Shown piece by piece: positions 15,580-25,857 of a DNA stretch of 64,000 nucleotides. The DNA is from an uncultured Collinsella sp. GTDB taxonomy: Bacteria > Actinomycetota > Coriobacteriia > Coriobacteriales > Coriobacteriaceae. A program made the translations under genes and the position numbers. A model generated the notes under the pieces. It made no database searches and had not been told where the DNA came from. It worked only from the letters and a program-made list of their open reading frames with translations. The stretch spans positions 28,002 to 92,001 of the forward strand of contig CALLNU010000010.1 of NCBI GenBank assembly GCA_938005465.1. Direction: 5' to 3'. Position 1 is the first letter of the stretch, and the number at the start of each line of letters is the position of its first letter.

Positions 15580-16395
15580 TTAGCTGTGGCGGTACTCGGC
15601 GATGATGAAGTCGATATCGGTTTGGAGCGTGTCCAGGTTTGCCAGGCGCTCTTTGTCGGCAGGGCGCGTGCGATAGTAGTACGGCGTCATCTGGAACACC
15701 GCCTCGATATCGGCCTGGGTCTGAAGCGTAATATTCGCGGACACCCGCTGCGTTCCAACCAGCTTGAGCTCCGTTGTTTGTGGCAGCTTCTCATCGTTAA
15801 GGTACGGCGTGTCGTAGAGTACCTCCTTGAGCCCAAAGAGGTGACGAGCACCCGGCACCACGGTGTAGAGCGAACCCTCCGGCGCCAGCACGCGGGCAAA
15901 CTCGCGCTCGTTAAAGGGGGCAAAGAGCTCGGTCACCATATCGAAGGCGCCATCGGCCACGGGGATGTCCTTCATGTTGGCCACGAAGTAGGTCGCATCG
16001 CCGCGCTTGGCGGCCAGGCGCACCATCTCCTTGCCCAGGTCAAAACCGTAAGCATCCACGCCCGGCACCGCGCCCATGGCACTGGTGTAATAGCCCTCGC
16101 CACAGCAAATGTCGAGCAAGGGCAGCGGCTTGTCCGACGTAGCCGCGCACCGCTGAGCTCGTTCGCGCACGAGCTCGACCATCGTATCGCGCAACGGCGC
16201 ATAGTAACCGCGGTTCAGAAAGTCGCGACGGCTGCGCGCCTGTGACTTGGGATCGCCCATGGAGTCGCCGCTCTTGGACGAGCGCAGTAGATATAGATAG
16301 CCCTCGCGCGCACGGTCAAACCGGTGTCCGCCCGCACATGCAGCACCGCGCTCATTGTCCACCAACGGCTCATGGCAAACGGGACACAACAACAT
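15580..16395 (-). CDS. 23S rRNA (guanine N1) methyltransferase, RlmA family
   Basis: A 271-residue protein. It begins with the zinc-binding module of RlmA, CPVC...CAGGHRFD (ligands near residues 4, 7, 20 and 24), followed by the GYLYLL signature and a SAM-binding class I fold (LLDICCGEGYYT). The family methylates N1 of G745 or G748 in 23S rRNA, which also affects response to some macrolides. AAGGAG lies six bases before the ATG. It is convergent with the small membrane protein. Confidence 0.87.
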   Translation of the reverse strand: MLLCPVCHEPLVDNERGAACAGGHRFDRAREGYLYLLRSSKSGDSMGDPKSQARSRRDFLNRGYYAPLRDTMVELVRERAQRCAATSDKPLPLLDICCGEGYYTSAMGAVPGVDAYGFDLGKEMVRLAAKRGDATYFVANMKDIPVADGAFDMVTELFAPFNEREFARVLAPEGSLYTVVPGARHLFGLKEVLYDTPYLNDEKLPQTTELKLVGTQRVSANITLQTQADIEAVFQMTPYYYRTRPADKERLANLDTLQTDIDFIIAEYRHS

Positions 16396-16452
16396 GGCAA
16401 CTCCTTAGCGCGAACAACACAACGCCCACCATTGTCGCACGCCTTTCCCACC

Positions 16453-16508
16453 TAGTCATTGGGGACGTTCTTGAATGACTAGTCGTTTAAGGACGTCCCC
16501 AATGACTA
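16453..16508. repeat. TAGTCATTGGGGACGT palindrome, copy 1
   Basis: Outer arms of 20 bases (TAGTCATTGGGGACGTTCTT and its complement) match at 19 positions around a short centre with its own GACTAGTC. Related copies lie at 34416-34471 and, decayed, at 29133-29184. It sits between the divergent rlmA-like and MATE genes. A further half-copy (GGAACGTCCC) is at about 16539. Confidence 0.8.
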
Positions 16509-16627
16509 CAAGGAGTGTCCCCAGCTGCCGGCAGAAAAGGAACGTCCCTAAGTGCCGACTGGTTGCATTAGGAGTATCATCGTCTGCGCAAATAAGCACG
16601 AAATAGCATGTTAGAGATTGAAAGCGT

Positions 16628-18010
16628 ATGGCTGATACCGCATCTAAGCACATTGACATGACCACCGGCTCGCTGTGGCACAATATTCCCCTGTTCGCCT
16701 TCCCCGTGGCCGCCACGAGCATCTTGGAGCAGCTGTCGAACCTCATCGCCACGGTCATCATCGGTAACTTCTCGGGCGACCAGGGAACCCTCGCCATGGC
16801 GGCGGTCGGCTCCAATGTTCCGCTTACCAGCCTTATGCTCAACCTGTTTATTGGCATGTCGCTTGGCTCCAACGTGGTCATCGCCAACGCTATCGGCCGC
16901 AACGATCAGAACATGGTCAAGCGCGCCGTCCATACCTCGATTTTAATGGCGCTCGTGGGCTTTGTCGTCATCGCGCTGGGCGAGATCTTTGCCGAGCCCA
17001 TGCTCGCCGCGCTCAACGTTCCCGCCGAGACCATGCCGCTCGCCTCACTCTACCTACGCGTCTTTTTGCTCAGCATGCCCTCGATTTTGCTCTACAACTT
17101 TGAGGCCGCGATCTTCCGCTCCGTCGGCATCACCCGCATGCCGCTGCAGGCGCTTGCCGTGTCCACCGTCCTCAACATTGGCCTGGACCTCATCTTTGTC
17201 CCAATACTCCACTGGGGCGTCGCGGGCGTCGCCATCGCCACCGCCATCGCCTACACCGTCAGCGCCGCTACGCTCTTTATCCGCCTGCTCAAGACCGACT
17301 CCGTCGTCCGCGTCACCCTACGCGACCTAGCTATCGACCCCGTCGCCCTCAAGCGCATCGTCAAGATCGGCCTGCCCGCCGGCATCCAAAGCGCCGTCTT
17401 TGCTGTCGCCAACATCATCATCCAGTCTGCCATCAACAGCCTGGGCACCGAGGTCATGGCGGCATCGAGCGCCGCCATGAGTCTGGAGTACGTGTGCTAC
17501 AACCTGCTCAACAGCTTTAGCCAGGCTTGCACTACCTTTGTGGGACAAAATCACGGCGCCCGCCAGATCGACCGCTGCACCAAGACGCTCAAGGTCTGCC
17601 TGGTCGAAGGCGGTATCGTTGCACTCACCACGATCATCGTTATTGTCGGCCTGGGGCGCGAGATCTTGTCGCTCTTTAACAGCGATCCCAACATCGTCTC
17701 GATCGGCTATATCCGCGTGTGTTCGATCTTCCCGGCGTACGCCTTTAGTATGTTCTACGAAAACATGTCAGGCTACCTGCGCGGCTTTGGTATCTCGCTC
17801 ACGCCCGCCCTCATCACCATGATCTGCGTCTGCGGCATCCGCTTCTATTGGGTGTTCTGCGTGTTCCCGCATTTCCGCACCTTTGCGAACATCATGATGG
17901 TCTACCCCATCAGCCTGGGCACCACGGCGTTCTTTATGGTCGTGGCGGTACTACTTTGCCACCCGGCACGCACCTATCGCGCCACCCAAGCCAAAGCAAC
18001 AGCCCGCTAA
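16628..18010 (+). CDS. MATE-family multidrug/Na+ antiporter
   Basis: A 460-residue membrane protein with twelve predicted spans in two halves. The N-terminal half begins GSLWHNIPLFAFPVAATSIL and has the typical N-terminal pattern of MATE exporters; the second half begins near KIGLPAGIQSAVFAVANIII, which repeats it. The family exports cationic drugs or metabolites using a Na+ or H+ gradient; the substrate is not predictable. The ribosome binding site is weak (GAGATTGAAAG). It stands alone, convergent with the LysR gene. Confidence 0.92.
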   Translation: MADTASKHIDMTTGSLWHNIPLFAFPVAATSILEQLSNLIATVIIGNFSGDQGTLAMAAVGSNVPLTSLMLNLFIGMSLGSNVVIANAIGRNDQNMVKRAVHTSILMALVGFVVIALGEIFAEPMLAALNVPAETMPLASLYLRVFLLSMPSILLYNFEAAIFRSVGITRMPLQALAVSTVLNIGLDLIFVPILHWGVAGVAIATAIAYTVSAATLFIRLLKTDSVVRVTLRDLAIDPVALKRIVKIGLPAGIQSAVFAVANIIIQSAINSLGTEVMAASSAAMSLEYVCYNLLNSFSQACTTFVGQNHGARQIDRCTKTLKVCLVEGGIVALTTIIVIVGLGREILSLFNSDPNIVSIGYIRVCSIFPAYAFSMFYENMSGYLRGFGISLTPALITMICVCGIRFYWVFCVFPHFRTFANIMMVYPISLGTTAFFMVVAVLLCHPARTYRATQAKATAR

Positions 18011-18037
18011 ACACCGCACTCAACGCCACGCCAGTCA

Positions 18038-18904
18038 TTAATTGACAATATGAGAGCTCATATAGTCGATAAAGCGCCTCGTGGCGATGGGCATGGTGTC
18101 CCAGCTGCGCCAAGCGGCCACCACGTCGCGCGAGGGGGCATGCATGATGGGACGTACGCGAATATCGGCACGCATGCCCTCCACAGTACGACGGTAGAGC
18201 ATACTCACGCCTAGGCCCTCCTCCACCATCGCCATGATGGTGTAGTCGTCGGTGACCTCGCTCGTCACGTGCGGCGACAGGCCATGCGCCGCGAATGCAT
18301 CGAGCACCAGGCTCTGTTCGCCCTCATCCAGAAGCACAAACGGATCGGAAGCCAGGTCGGCGAGCGTCACCTTTTCCTTTGCCGCCAGCGGATGCGCGGC
18401 CGGCAGCAATGCCACCAACTCGTCGTGATAGACCACGCGCTTCTCGAGCCCCGCGGTAAACCCGCGTGCCGTAAAGCAAAAATCGACCACGCCATCGTGC
18501 ACCCACTGGGCGTTGCGCGTGTAATCGCCCTGCTTGAGGGTAAAGTGCACGCCCGGGTGCAGGGCTCCAAAGTCGCGAATCACGCGCGGCAACACGGTTC
18601 GGCTCACGTTGGTAAACGTCGCAATGCGAATATCGGTCGACGAAAGCCCCAGCAGCTCCTGGCGCTTGCCCTCAAGCTCAGCCTCGGCAGTTACGATCTG
18701 TCGCAGATACGGCAGATACTGCTTGCCATCGCGCGTAAGCGACACACCCCGCTTACCGCGCTCGATAAGCGTGGTACCCAGCTCACGCTCGAGCGCCCTG
18801 ACGGCCTGGCTCACCGCACTTTGCGTATAGCCCAGCTCGTCGGCCGCACGTTTCAGGCTGCCGCAATCGACCACCATACATACAATCTGATACCGCGATG
18901 CCAT
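18038..18904 (-). CDS. LysR-family transcriptional regulator
   Basis: A 288-residue regulator. The N-terminal helix-turn-helix is standard (LKRAADELGYTQSAVSQAVR, residues about 15-34), and the periplasmic-binding-like effector domain starts near residue 90. GGAGG precedes the ATG. It is divergent from the EamA transporter gene with a 158-base gap, the usual layout for a LysR regulator and its target, so control of that transporter is likely. The effector is unknown. Confidence 0.92.
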   Translation of the reverse strand: MASRYQIVCMVVDCGSLKRAADELGYTQSAVSQAVRALERELGTTLIERGKRGVSLTRDGKQYLPYLRQIVTAEAELEGKRQELLGLSSTDIRIATFTNVSRTVLPRVIRDFGALHPGVHFTLKQGDYTRNAQWVHDGVVDFCFTARGFTAGLEKRVVYHDELVALLPAAHPLAAKEKVTLADLASDPFVLLDEGEQSLVLDAFAAHGLSPHVTSEVTDDYTIMAMVEEGLGVSMLYRRTVEGMRADIRVRPIMHAPSRDVVAAWRSWDTMPIATRRFIDYMSSHIVN

Positions 18905-19062
18905 CGTGCCTCCACATCAATGCAGCCGTAAAACGTTTTGTCAGCGCTTTTCGCGCCTACTTTAGCATTTCTTAATCATACTGAAGATACATTCGCTTTA
19001 CTACATCCAAATCTGGGAGCAGAATCCTTTTTGCGAAACCGTTCTGTAACAAAAGGAGTCCC

Positions 19063-19965
19063 ATGGATCGCAAAAAAGCAATCGCGCTCTCATTTTCCGT
19101 TCCCGTCGCATGGGGCTTTTCGTATCCCCTCATGAAGATCGGCATGGACAGCATGAACGCCACGAGCATCGTCGCGCTACGCTGCATCATCGCCTTTGTG
19201 GTCTGCCTGTTGCTCTTCCACAAGCACGCGTTGCGCATTAACCGCGACCTTATGGTCCGTGCCGCCATCATCGGCGCCATTATGGCAACCGAGCTCACCT
19301 GCATGTGCCTGGGCTCCAGCCTCACCTCTGCCTCCACTGCCGGCTTTTTGCAGAGCCTGACGGTCGTGATCGTGCCGTTTGCCAACGCAGCTCTGCTGCG
19401 CCGCGCCCCCGAGCGCAAAGTGCTCGTCGGCACCGCCATCGTCACCTGCGGTATGTTGCTGCTCTCGGGCGCTGACTTCACCAGCCTGAACCCGGGCGCA
19501 CTCATCATGCTGCTCTCCGCCTTTGTCTACGCCGGACACATCATTGTCGCCAAGCGCTTTGTCGAAGAAGTCGATCCGCTGGCTCTGGGCGTTTGGCAGC
19601 TAGGCTTTGGCGGTTTGTTCTCGGGCGTCGCGGCATTCACCTTTGGCGGCTTCACGCTTCCCAGCACGCCGGGCGAAATCGTGGTCGTCGTCGCGCTCGC
19701 ACTCATCTGCTCTGCCTACGGCTTTATCACCCAGACGCTCGTGCAGCCCCACGTGCCTGCCGAGACCACCGGTTTCGCCTTCTCGCTCGAGCCGGTATGC
19801 TCCGCCGTCTTTTCGTTCTTCCTGGTCGGCGAGGTCCTGAGCCCCATCGCCTTCTTTGGTGCCGCCCTCATCCTCACCGGCGTCATGGTAGCAACCGTCG
19901 AGCTTCCGCGCCTCCGCGCACATGGACAGGCTCGCATGGCAGGAGCGCCCGAGCACGTCTCGTAG
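19063..19965 (+). CDS. EamA/DMT-superfamily transporter
   Basis: A 300-residue protein with about ten membrane spans in two EamA repeats. The first starts ALSFSVPVAWGFSYPLMKIG, the second near ALIMLLSAFVYAGHIIVAKR. The C-terminal repeat ends VFSFFLVGEVLSPIAFFGAALI, the usual EamA finish. AAAAGGAG supports the start. Members export amino acids or other metabolites. The divergent LysR gene is the likely regulator. Confidence 0.92.
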   Translation: MDRKKAIALSFSVPVAWGFSYPLMKIGMDSMNATSIVALRCIIAFVVCLLLFHKHALRINRDLMVRAAIIGAIMATELTCMCLGSSLTSASTAGFLQSLTVVIVPFANAALLRRAPERKVLVGTAIVTCGMLLLSGADFTSLNPGALIMLLSAFVYAGHIIVAKRFVEEVDPLALGVWQLGFGGLFSGVAAFTFGGFTLPSTPGEIVVVVALALICSAYGFITQTLVQPHVPAETTGFAFSLEPVCSAVFSFFLVGEVLSPIAFFGAALILTGVMVATVELPRLRAHGQARMAGAPEHVS

Positions 19966-20053
19966 ACCCCACTGTTCATACAGCCGCGGCATAAAGGCAA
20001 CCGGTGCGCCTTTACAATAGATGCCAGCAGAGCATCTGACGTAAAGGAGCCCC

Positions 20054-20779
20054 ATGGACGCCGCGACCCGCGACCGCAACATAGCAACTTGGTTGGGCGA
20101 TGCGCCGCAGCCGGTACGTGACACTACGAACCAGCTGCTCGAGCGTATCGCCCTTTTGCGTGCCGAGCAGACCATCTACCCGGCACAAGACGACATCCTC
20201 AATGCCCTCGCCTACACGCCGGCCGACCAGGTCAAAGTTGTCATTTTGGGTCAGGACCCCTATCACGGACCCAACCAGGCAATGGGGCTGTCGTTCTCGG
20301 TCCCCGTGACGCAAACCAAGTTGCCGCCGAGCCTGCGCAACATCTATAAGGAACTCAAAGCCGATCTGGGTTGTCCCATTCCCGCCACGGGAGATCTAAC
20401 ACCATGGGCACAACAGGGCGTCCTGCTCCTCAACACTACGCTCACCGTGCGCGAGCATGCCGCTAACTCGCACGCCAAGCTTGGCTGGAGCACGCTCACC
20501 GACTACGTTATCGAACGCTGCTGCCAGCTGCCCCAGCCGGTAGTCTTTTTGACATGGGGTCGCTTTGCCCAGCAGATGGTCGAAGGCAAGATCGTCGCAA
20601 CTGGTGCGGGCAAGACAACCGGCAAGTTCTGCCTGGCCTCTACGCACCCCTCGCCGCTTTCGGCCAACCGTGCCACGGCAGAACTCCCCGCCTTTATGGG
20701 ATCGCGTCCCTTCTCGGCAGCCAATCGGCTACTCGAACAGCACGGCTCGACCCCCGTCAACTGGACTTGCCTCGGCTAA
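20054..20779 (+). CDS. ung: Uracil-DNA glycosylase
   Basis: A 241-residue family 1 UDG. The catalytic water-activating loop GQDPYHGPNQAMGLSFSV and the minor-groove loop HPSPLSANR are both intact. The enzyme removes uracil from DNA as the first step of base excision repair. AAAGGAG precedes the ATG. A terminator follows directly. Confidence 0.97.
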   Translation: MDAATRDRNIATWLGDAPQPVRDTTNQLLERIALLRAEQTIYPAQDDILNALAYTPADQVKVVILGQDPYHGPNQAMGLSFSVPVTQTKLPPSLRNIYKELKADLGCPIPATGDLTPWAQQGVLLLNTTLTVREHAANSHAKLGWSTLTDYVIERCCQLPQPVVFLTWGRFAQQMVEGKIVATGAGKTTGKFCLASTHPSPLSANRATAELPAFMGSRPFSAANRLLEQHGSTPVNWTCLG

Positions 20780-20794
20780 AAAACGATACATCAA

Positions 20795-20828
20795 AAACGC
20801 GCCCGACGGCTTTCCATCGGGCGCGTTT
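20795..20828. terminator. Bidirectional terminator between ung and the SDR gene
   Basis: A 15-bp stem (AAACGCGCCCGACGG with one wobble) and a short loop, with A and T runs on both sides, lies 16 bases after ung and 2 bases from the convergent SDR stop. Confidence 0.9.
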
Positions 20829-20829
20829 C

Positions 20830-21510
20830 CTATTCGGGCCAAATAAATTGTGTGCGGCCGGCCTCGCCGCCATCGATCAACAGACTCTGTCCGGTCATAA
20901 ACCGGTTGGTCACGCCCACAAAGTAGATCCACTCGGCGATCTCTTGGGCGGTAGCCCAGCGTTTAAGCGGCGTGAGCTCCATAATCTGGTTCCACAGGTG
21001 CTCGTCTTCCATCACGCAACGGTTGAGCGGCGTGATAACGCCGCCCGGGTCCACACTGTTGGAGATGGCCTGCGGTGCCAGGCGGTTTGCAAGGTTCTTG
21101 GTGTAGGCGATAACGCCGCCCTTGCTGGCGGCATAGGCGGGAAACTCCGATCCAGTATGCCCGCTCGCCGACCCCACATTGACCACGGATCTAATAGCCG
21201 GCGCCGGCTTGGCGGCAAGCCCCTCCCCCACAAAGGCGTAGCGCTCGGTCACGTTGATGGTGCCACACAGGTTGGCGGCGATGTCGTCGGCCGAATCCTG
21301 CGTACCGGCAACGTTCACGATCACCTGGGGTTCAAGGTCGTCCGGAAACGCGTCCGGCTTGCGGACATCAACGATCAGATGGCGGTAGCGCTCGTGTTCG
21401 ATCGCCGCCGGCAGCAGGTCAAAGCCCACGACCTCGTGGCCCTCGTCCAAAAAGCGCTGCACGCATGCGGCTCCGATACCGCCCGAAGCGCCCGTGATCA
21501 AAACCCGCAT
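20830..21510 (-). CDS. Short-chain dehydrogenase/reductase
   Basis: A 226-residue classical SDR. The nucleotide-binding glycine motif is TGASGGIGA (7-15), the acid near FDLLP suggests NAD preference, and the catalytic Ser (VNVGSASG) and YAASK are present. It starts behind AAGGAG. The substrate is unknown. It lies 9 bases downstream of the VUT transporter gene on the same strand and is probably co-transcribed from the promoter at 22328-22356. Confidence 0.9.
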   Translation of the reverse strand: MRVLITGASGGIGAACVQRFLDEGHEVVGFDLLPAAIEHERYRHLIVDVRKPDAFPDDLEPQVIVNVAGTQDSADDIAANLCGTINVTERYAFVGEGLAAKPAPAIRSVVNVGSASGHTGSEFPAYAASKGGVIAYTKNLANRLAPQAISNSVDPGGVITPLNRCVMEDEHLWNQIMELTPLKRWATAQEIAEWIYFVGVTNRFMTGQSLLIDGGEAGRTQFIWPE

Positions 21511-21519
21511 ACTTGCTCC

Positions 21520-22242
21520 TTAGGCGGTTGCGTGGCGCTCGAGGTACTCGGAACCCACATTCTCGCGCTCCCAGCCGCGCACGACCTTGTAGCCCACGGG
21601 GCTCAGGAAGACCTCGCACAGCAGCTCGGCAACAGCGCCGGTCAGCGAGCACATGAGGACCTGCACCCAGGTCCAACCAAAGAACGTGTGGCTCACCACG
21701 ATGGCAAAGACCAGGTTGTCAATAAACTGGCCAACACCCGTGGACACATAGGAACGGAAGGCAAAGCTCGCAAAGTTATTCTTCTTGAGCATACGGCCGA
21801 GCGACTGGTTGAGCGTGGAGTTAACCACGGCAGAAACGAGCATGGCAAGCGAAGAGCCCAGCACCACGTACCAGGTGCCGCCGATGGTGGCGTTAAGGGC
21901 GGTGTTGACCTCGATCATGCCCGTGTCGTAGTAGGCGCCCCACATGCCGGGCGTGAGCGAACATGCCCAAAAGCACAGGCTCACAGCCAGATTGACCAGC
22001 AGCGCGAGGATAGAGATTTTGATGGATGCCTTGGCGCCAAAGCGCTTGCAGATCATGTCCTGGCACAAAAACGAGACCCAGCTCACCACAAAGCCGCAAT
22101 CGAGTGCCAGATACGGCAAGCTGATAAGCTCCTTGTTGGCCAGCAGGTTCATCATGATGACGCTCACGAAAAACAGCGAAACCGTTGCCGCGGGAATGCT
22201 CCGCAACAGGACCTTGTAGTCCTCCATGACCTTCTTGATCAT
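21520..22242 (-). CDS. VUT/YhhQ-family queuosine-precursor transporter
   Basis: A 240-residue membrane protein with about six spans. The start at 22242 (MIKKVMEDYKVLLRSIPAA) is chosen for the AAAGGAG seven bases upstream. The stretch LISLPYLALDCGFVVSWVSFLCQDMICKRFG is cut by acidic and basic residues inside spans as in YhhQ, and IDNLVFAIVVSHTFFGW is the second family landmark. The family imports preQ0/preQ1 or queuine in organisms that salvage queuosine. A structured leader upstream would fit riboswitch control, but this is not proven. Confidence 0.8.
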   Translation of the reverse strand: MIKKVMEDYKVLLRSIPAATVSLFFVSVIMMNLLANKELISLPYLALDCGFVVSWVSFLCQDMICKRFGAKASIKISILALLVNLAVSLCFWACSLTPGMWGAYYDTGMIEVNTALNATIGGTWYVVLGSSLAMLVSAVVNSTLNQSLGRMLKKNNFASFAFRSYVSTGVGQFIDNLVFAIVVSHTFFGWTWVQVLMCSLTGAVAELLCEVFLSPVGYKVVRGWERENVGSEYLERHATA

Positions 22243-22321
22243 TATGTACTCCTTTGGTTTTAGGTTTAACGAGCAGGATATCGGACCCGAACTGCTCGGA
22301 CGTCTCGGTCTTGAGACGACG
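22243..22321 (-). promoter_or_regulatory. Structured 5' leader of the VUT transporter
   Basis: The roughly 80-base leader contains two hairpins: one at 22301-22318 (CGTCTC/GAGACG) and one at 22271-22297 (GAGCAG/CTGCTC with a 15-base loop), followed by an A/C-rich GTTAAACCTAAAACC run into the ribosome binding site. A preQ1-type riboswitch is plausible given the gene it precedes, but I cannot match it confidently to a known class. Confidence 0.4.
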
Positions 22322-22327
22322 GTGGGT

Positions 22328-22356
22328 ATGATAGCCGCTCGCGCGGCATCAGGCAA
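22328..22356 (-). promoter_or_regulatory. Sigma-70-type promoter for the VUT-SDR operon
   Basis: On the minus strand TTGCCT (22356-22351) and TATCAT (22333-22328) are spaced by exactly 17 bases. The predicted transcript would begin around 22321 and carry the two-hairpin leader. Confidence 0.65.
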
Positions 22357-22398
22357 GCGAACGGCGCGGCAGCTCCGCAGGGCCACCGCGCCGATGCG

Positions 22399-24012
<1,614 letters not shown>

Positions 24013-24150
24013 GCGGATCCTTTCTTGCATTGAGTGCATTACGTCGTTGTAACCGCACTATTGTAGCCGCGAAATCCCGCCATAGGGCACCTATCAGGAC
24101 AAATTCATCAGCCAAGCTCGCCGTGTACCGGCCAGCCGCCTCAAGGACTG

Positions 24151-24445
24151 TCTCAATCTGTAACAGAAAGACGGGTTTTGAGGCTCCACCTGTTACAGAT
24201 TGAGACAAACGGACAGGCCCGCCAACACAATCTCAATCTGTAACATTTAGCCGCCCAAATCGGGCCTAACTGTTACAAATCGAGATAAACGGAAAGGCAG
24301 GCAGCCAATGTCTCGTTCTGTAACATCTAGCCGCGCAAATCGACTCTTACTGTTACAGCTTGAGACAAATAGGCAGGCGGACAAATAACATCTCAATCTG
24401 TACCAGCAAACGACCCAAAACGAACCTAGGTGTTACAGATTGAGA
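24151..24445. repeat. Array of eight alternately inverted 15-bp motifs at exact 40-bp steps
   Basis: TCTCAATCTGTAACA or a close variant starts at 24151, 24231, 24311 and 24391, and its inverted form starts at 24191, 24271, 24351 and 24431. Every motif is separated from the next by exactly 25 bases. This gives four 80-bp units, each able to form a 15-bp stem with a 25-base loop. The 25-base segments are diverged copies of two types (one containing TAGCCGC-CAAATCG, the other AAACGGA-AGGC), so the array arose by tandem duplication. It lies between divergent prfC and gntR genes and has no cas genes nearby. The rest of 24013-24571 holds only the gntR promoter. Confidence 0.9.
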
Positions 24446-24493
24446 TTGTTTTGGAATAAGCGCGACACCGGCAGGCTATTCCACATTTAGCTC

Positions 24494-24523
24494 TTGCATA
24501 ACTGTGTATAGTGTATATATACT
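24494..24523 (+). promoter_or_regulatory. Promoter and palindromic operator of the GntR-ABC operon
   Basis: TTGCAT (24494) and TATACT (24518) are separated by 18 bases. The -10 lies inside the near-palindrome AGTGTATATATACT, and a further GTTATATACAC half-site follows at about 24534. YtrA-type GntR proteins bind such AT-rich palindromes, so autorepression is likely. Confidence 0.6.
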
Positions 24524-24571
24524 GTGCTTACCGGTTATATACACGTGTAGCCCAACAGCTAAGGAGCCGCT

Positions 24572-24952
24572 GTGGACATCATCCTATCCAATTCGAGCGA
24601 CAAGCCCATCTACGAGCAGATCTCCTCGCAGGTCAAAGCGCAGATCCTTTCGGGCGCACTCGCTGCGGGAGCCAAACTCCCCAGCATCCGTGCGCTCGCG
24701 AGCGACCTCGGCGTGAGCGTCATTACCACCAAGCGTGCCTATGCCGACCTGGAACAGCTCGGCTTTATCTGCACCGTGCAGGGCAAGGGCTGCTTTGTCG
24801 CCGAGGGCAACCAGGAACTCTTGCGCGAAAACCAGCTCTGCCATATCGAAGAGCTGCTTGCGAAAGCGGCAAGCCAAGCCGAAACCCTGGGCGTCACGCG
24901 CGACAAATTGCACGAGATGCTCGACCTTGTAGCCCCCGAAACCATGCAGTAG
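24572..24952 (+). CDS. GntR-family (YtrA-type) regulator
   Basis: A 126-residue protein starting at GTG 24572 behind AAGGAG. The winged helix (residues about 10-75: PIYEQISSQVKAQILSGALA, then LPSIRALASDLGVSVITTKR) is typical GntR. The short helical tail lacks a ligand domain, which is the YtrA subfamily. These regulators control the ABC transporter genes of their own operon, exactly the neighbours here (24 bases to the ATPase gene). Confidence 0.92.
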   Translation: MDIILSNSSDKPIYEQISSQVKAQILSGALAAGAKLPSIRALASDLGVSVITTKRAYADLEQLGFICTVQGKGCFVAEGNQELLRENQLCHIEELLAKAASQAETLGVTRDKLHEMLDLVAPETMQ

Positions 24953-24975
24953 CCATCTGCAAGAAAGGCTATACC

Positions 24976-25857
24976 ATGCAAAACTTGCTAGAACTCAAAG
25001 GCGTCTCACGCCGCGTAAGCGACCGCTTTACCCTACGCGATGTCACACTCACCGTGGAGCCCGGCCAGATCGTCGGCTTTGTGGGCGCAAACGGCGCCGG
25101 CAAAACAACGACCATTCGCGCCGCGCTCGGGCTCATAAAGCTCGATGCCGGCGAGGTGCACCTGTTTGGGCAGCGCTGCGGCACCGACGCGCCCGATGAG
25201 ACGCAGCGTTGTCTGCGCGCTCGTGTCGGCCTCGTGCTGGACACATGCCCCTTCCCTTCCACACTTAAGGTGGCCAAAGTTGAAGCACTCGTAAGTCCAG
25301 CGTACCCCACCTGGAGCCATGGCACCTTTGCCGACCTTATCGGCCGATTTGGCCTCGATCCCAAGACAAAGGTCAAGGACCTCTCCCGCGGCATGGGCAT
25401 GAAGCTGCAGCTTGCCTGCGCGCTCAGCCACGATGCCGAGCTGCTCGTTTTGGACGAAGCCACCGCGGGCCTCGATCCCATGGCACGCGAGGAGCTGCTT
25501 GATGAGCTGCTCACCTTTGTTTCCGACGGCCAGCGCAGCGTGTTGCTCTCGAGCCATATTACGTCCGACCTCGATCGCGCCGCCGACCGCGTCATCTGCA
25601 TCGATAACGGTTCGATTGTATTTGACCTGCCACGCGAGGACATTACCGACCGCGCCGGTATCGCCCACTGCACGCAAGCACAAGCCGCAGAGCTCATGGC
25701 TTGCGTCGAAGGCGCCCGTGCCGCCCGCCACGCCTATAGCGTGGACGTGCTCGTGCCCAACCGCCGCGATACGCTCGAGGCTTTCCCCGAGATTCCCTGC
25801 GATCGGGCAACCATTGATGATTATCTTCGCCTCATGCTGAAAGGGGCTTCGAAATGA
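24976..25857 (+). CDS. ABC transporter ATP-binding protein
   Basis: A 293-residue ABC ATPase: Walker A GANGAGKTT, signature LSRGMGMKLQL, Walker B LLVLDEATAGLDP, and the switch His in LLSSHITSDLD. The signature LSRGM is typical of YtrB/BcrA-type ATPases paired with ABC-2 permeases. The start at ATG 24976 has AAGAAAGG upstream. Its TGA overlaps the ATG of the permease gene (ATGA), so the two are coupled. Export of an antimicrobial or envelope-stress response is the usual role; the substrate is unknown. Confidence 0.93.
   Translation: MQNLLELKGVSRRVSDRFTLRDVTLTVEPGQIVGFVGANGAGKTTTIRAALGLIKLDAGEVHLFGQRCGTDAPDETQRCLRARVGLVLDTCPFPSTLKVAKVEALVSPAYPTWSHGTFADLIGRFGLDPKTKVKDLSRGMGMKLQLACALSHDAELLVLDEATAGLDPMAREELLDELLTFVSDGQRSVLLSSHITSDLDRAADRVICIDNGSIVFDLPREDITDRAGIAHCTQAQAAELMACVEGARAARHAYSVDVLVPNRRDTLEAFPEIPCDRATIDDYLRLMLKGASK

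Noticed and set aside
20554..22263. 569-codon plus-strand frame over the SDR and VUT genes
   Set aside because: It runs antisense to two clear genes and reads as His/Arg-rich nonsense.
24151..24445. CRISPR array
   Set aside because: The repeats are only 15 bases, alternate in orientation, and the gaps are related to one another rather than unique. No cas genes are near.
24511..25857. Single long ABC ATPase starting upstream of the GntR gene
   Set aside because: The first 155 codons are a shadow of the GntR gene in another frame; the real ATPase starts at 24976 behind its own ribosome binding site.
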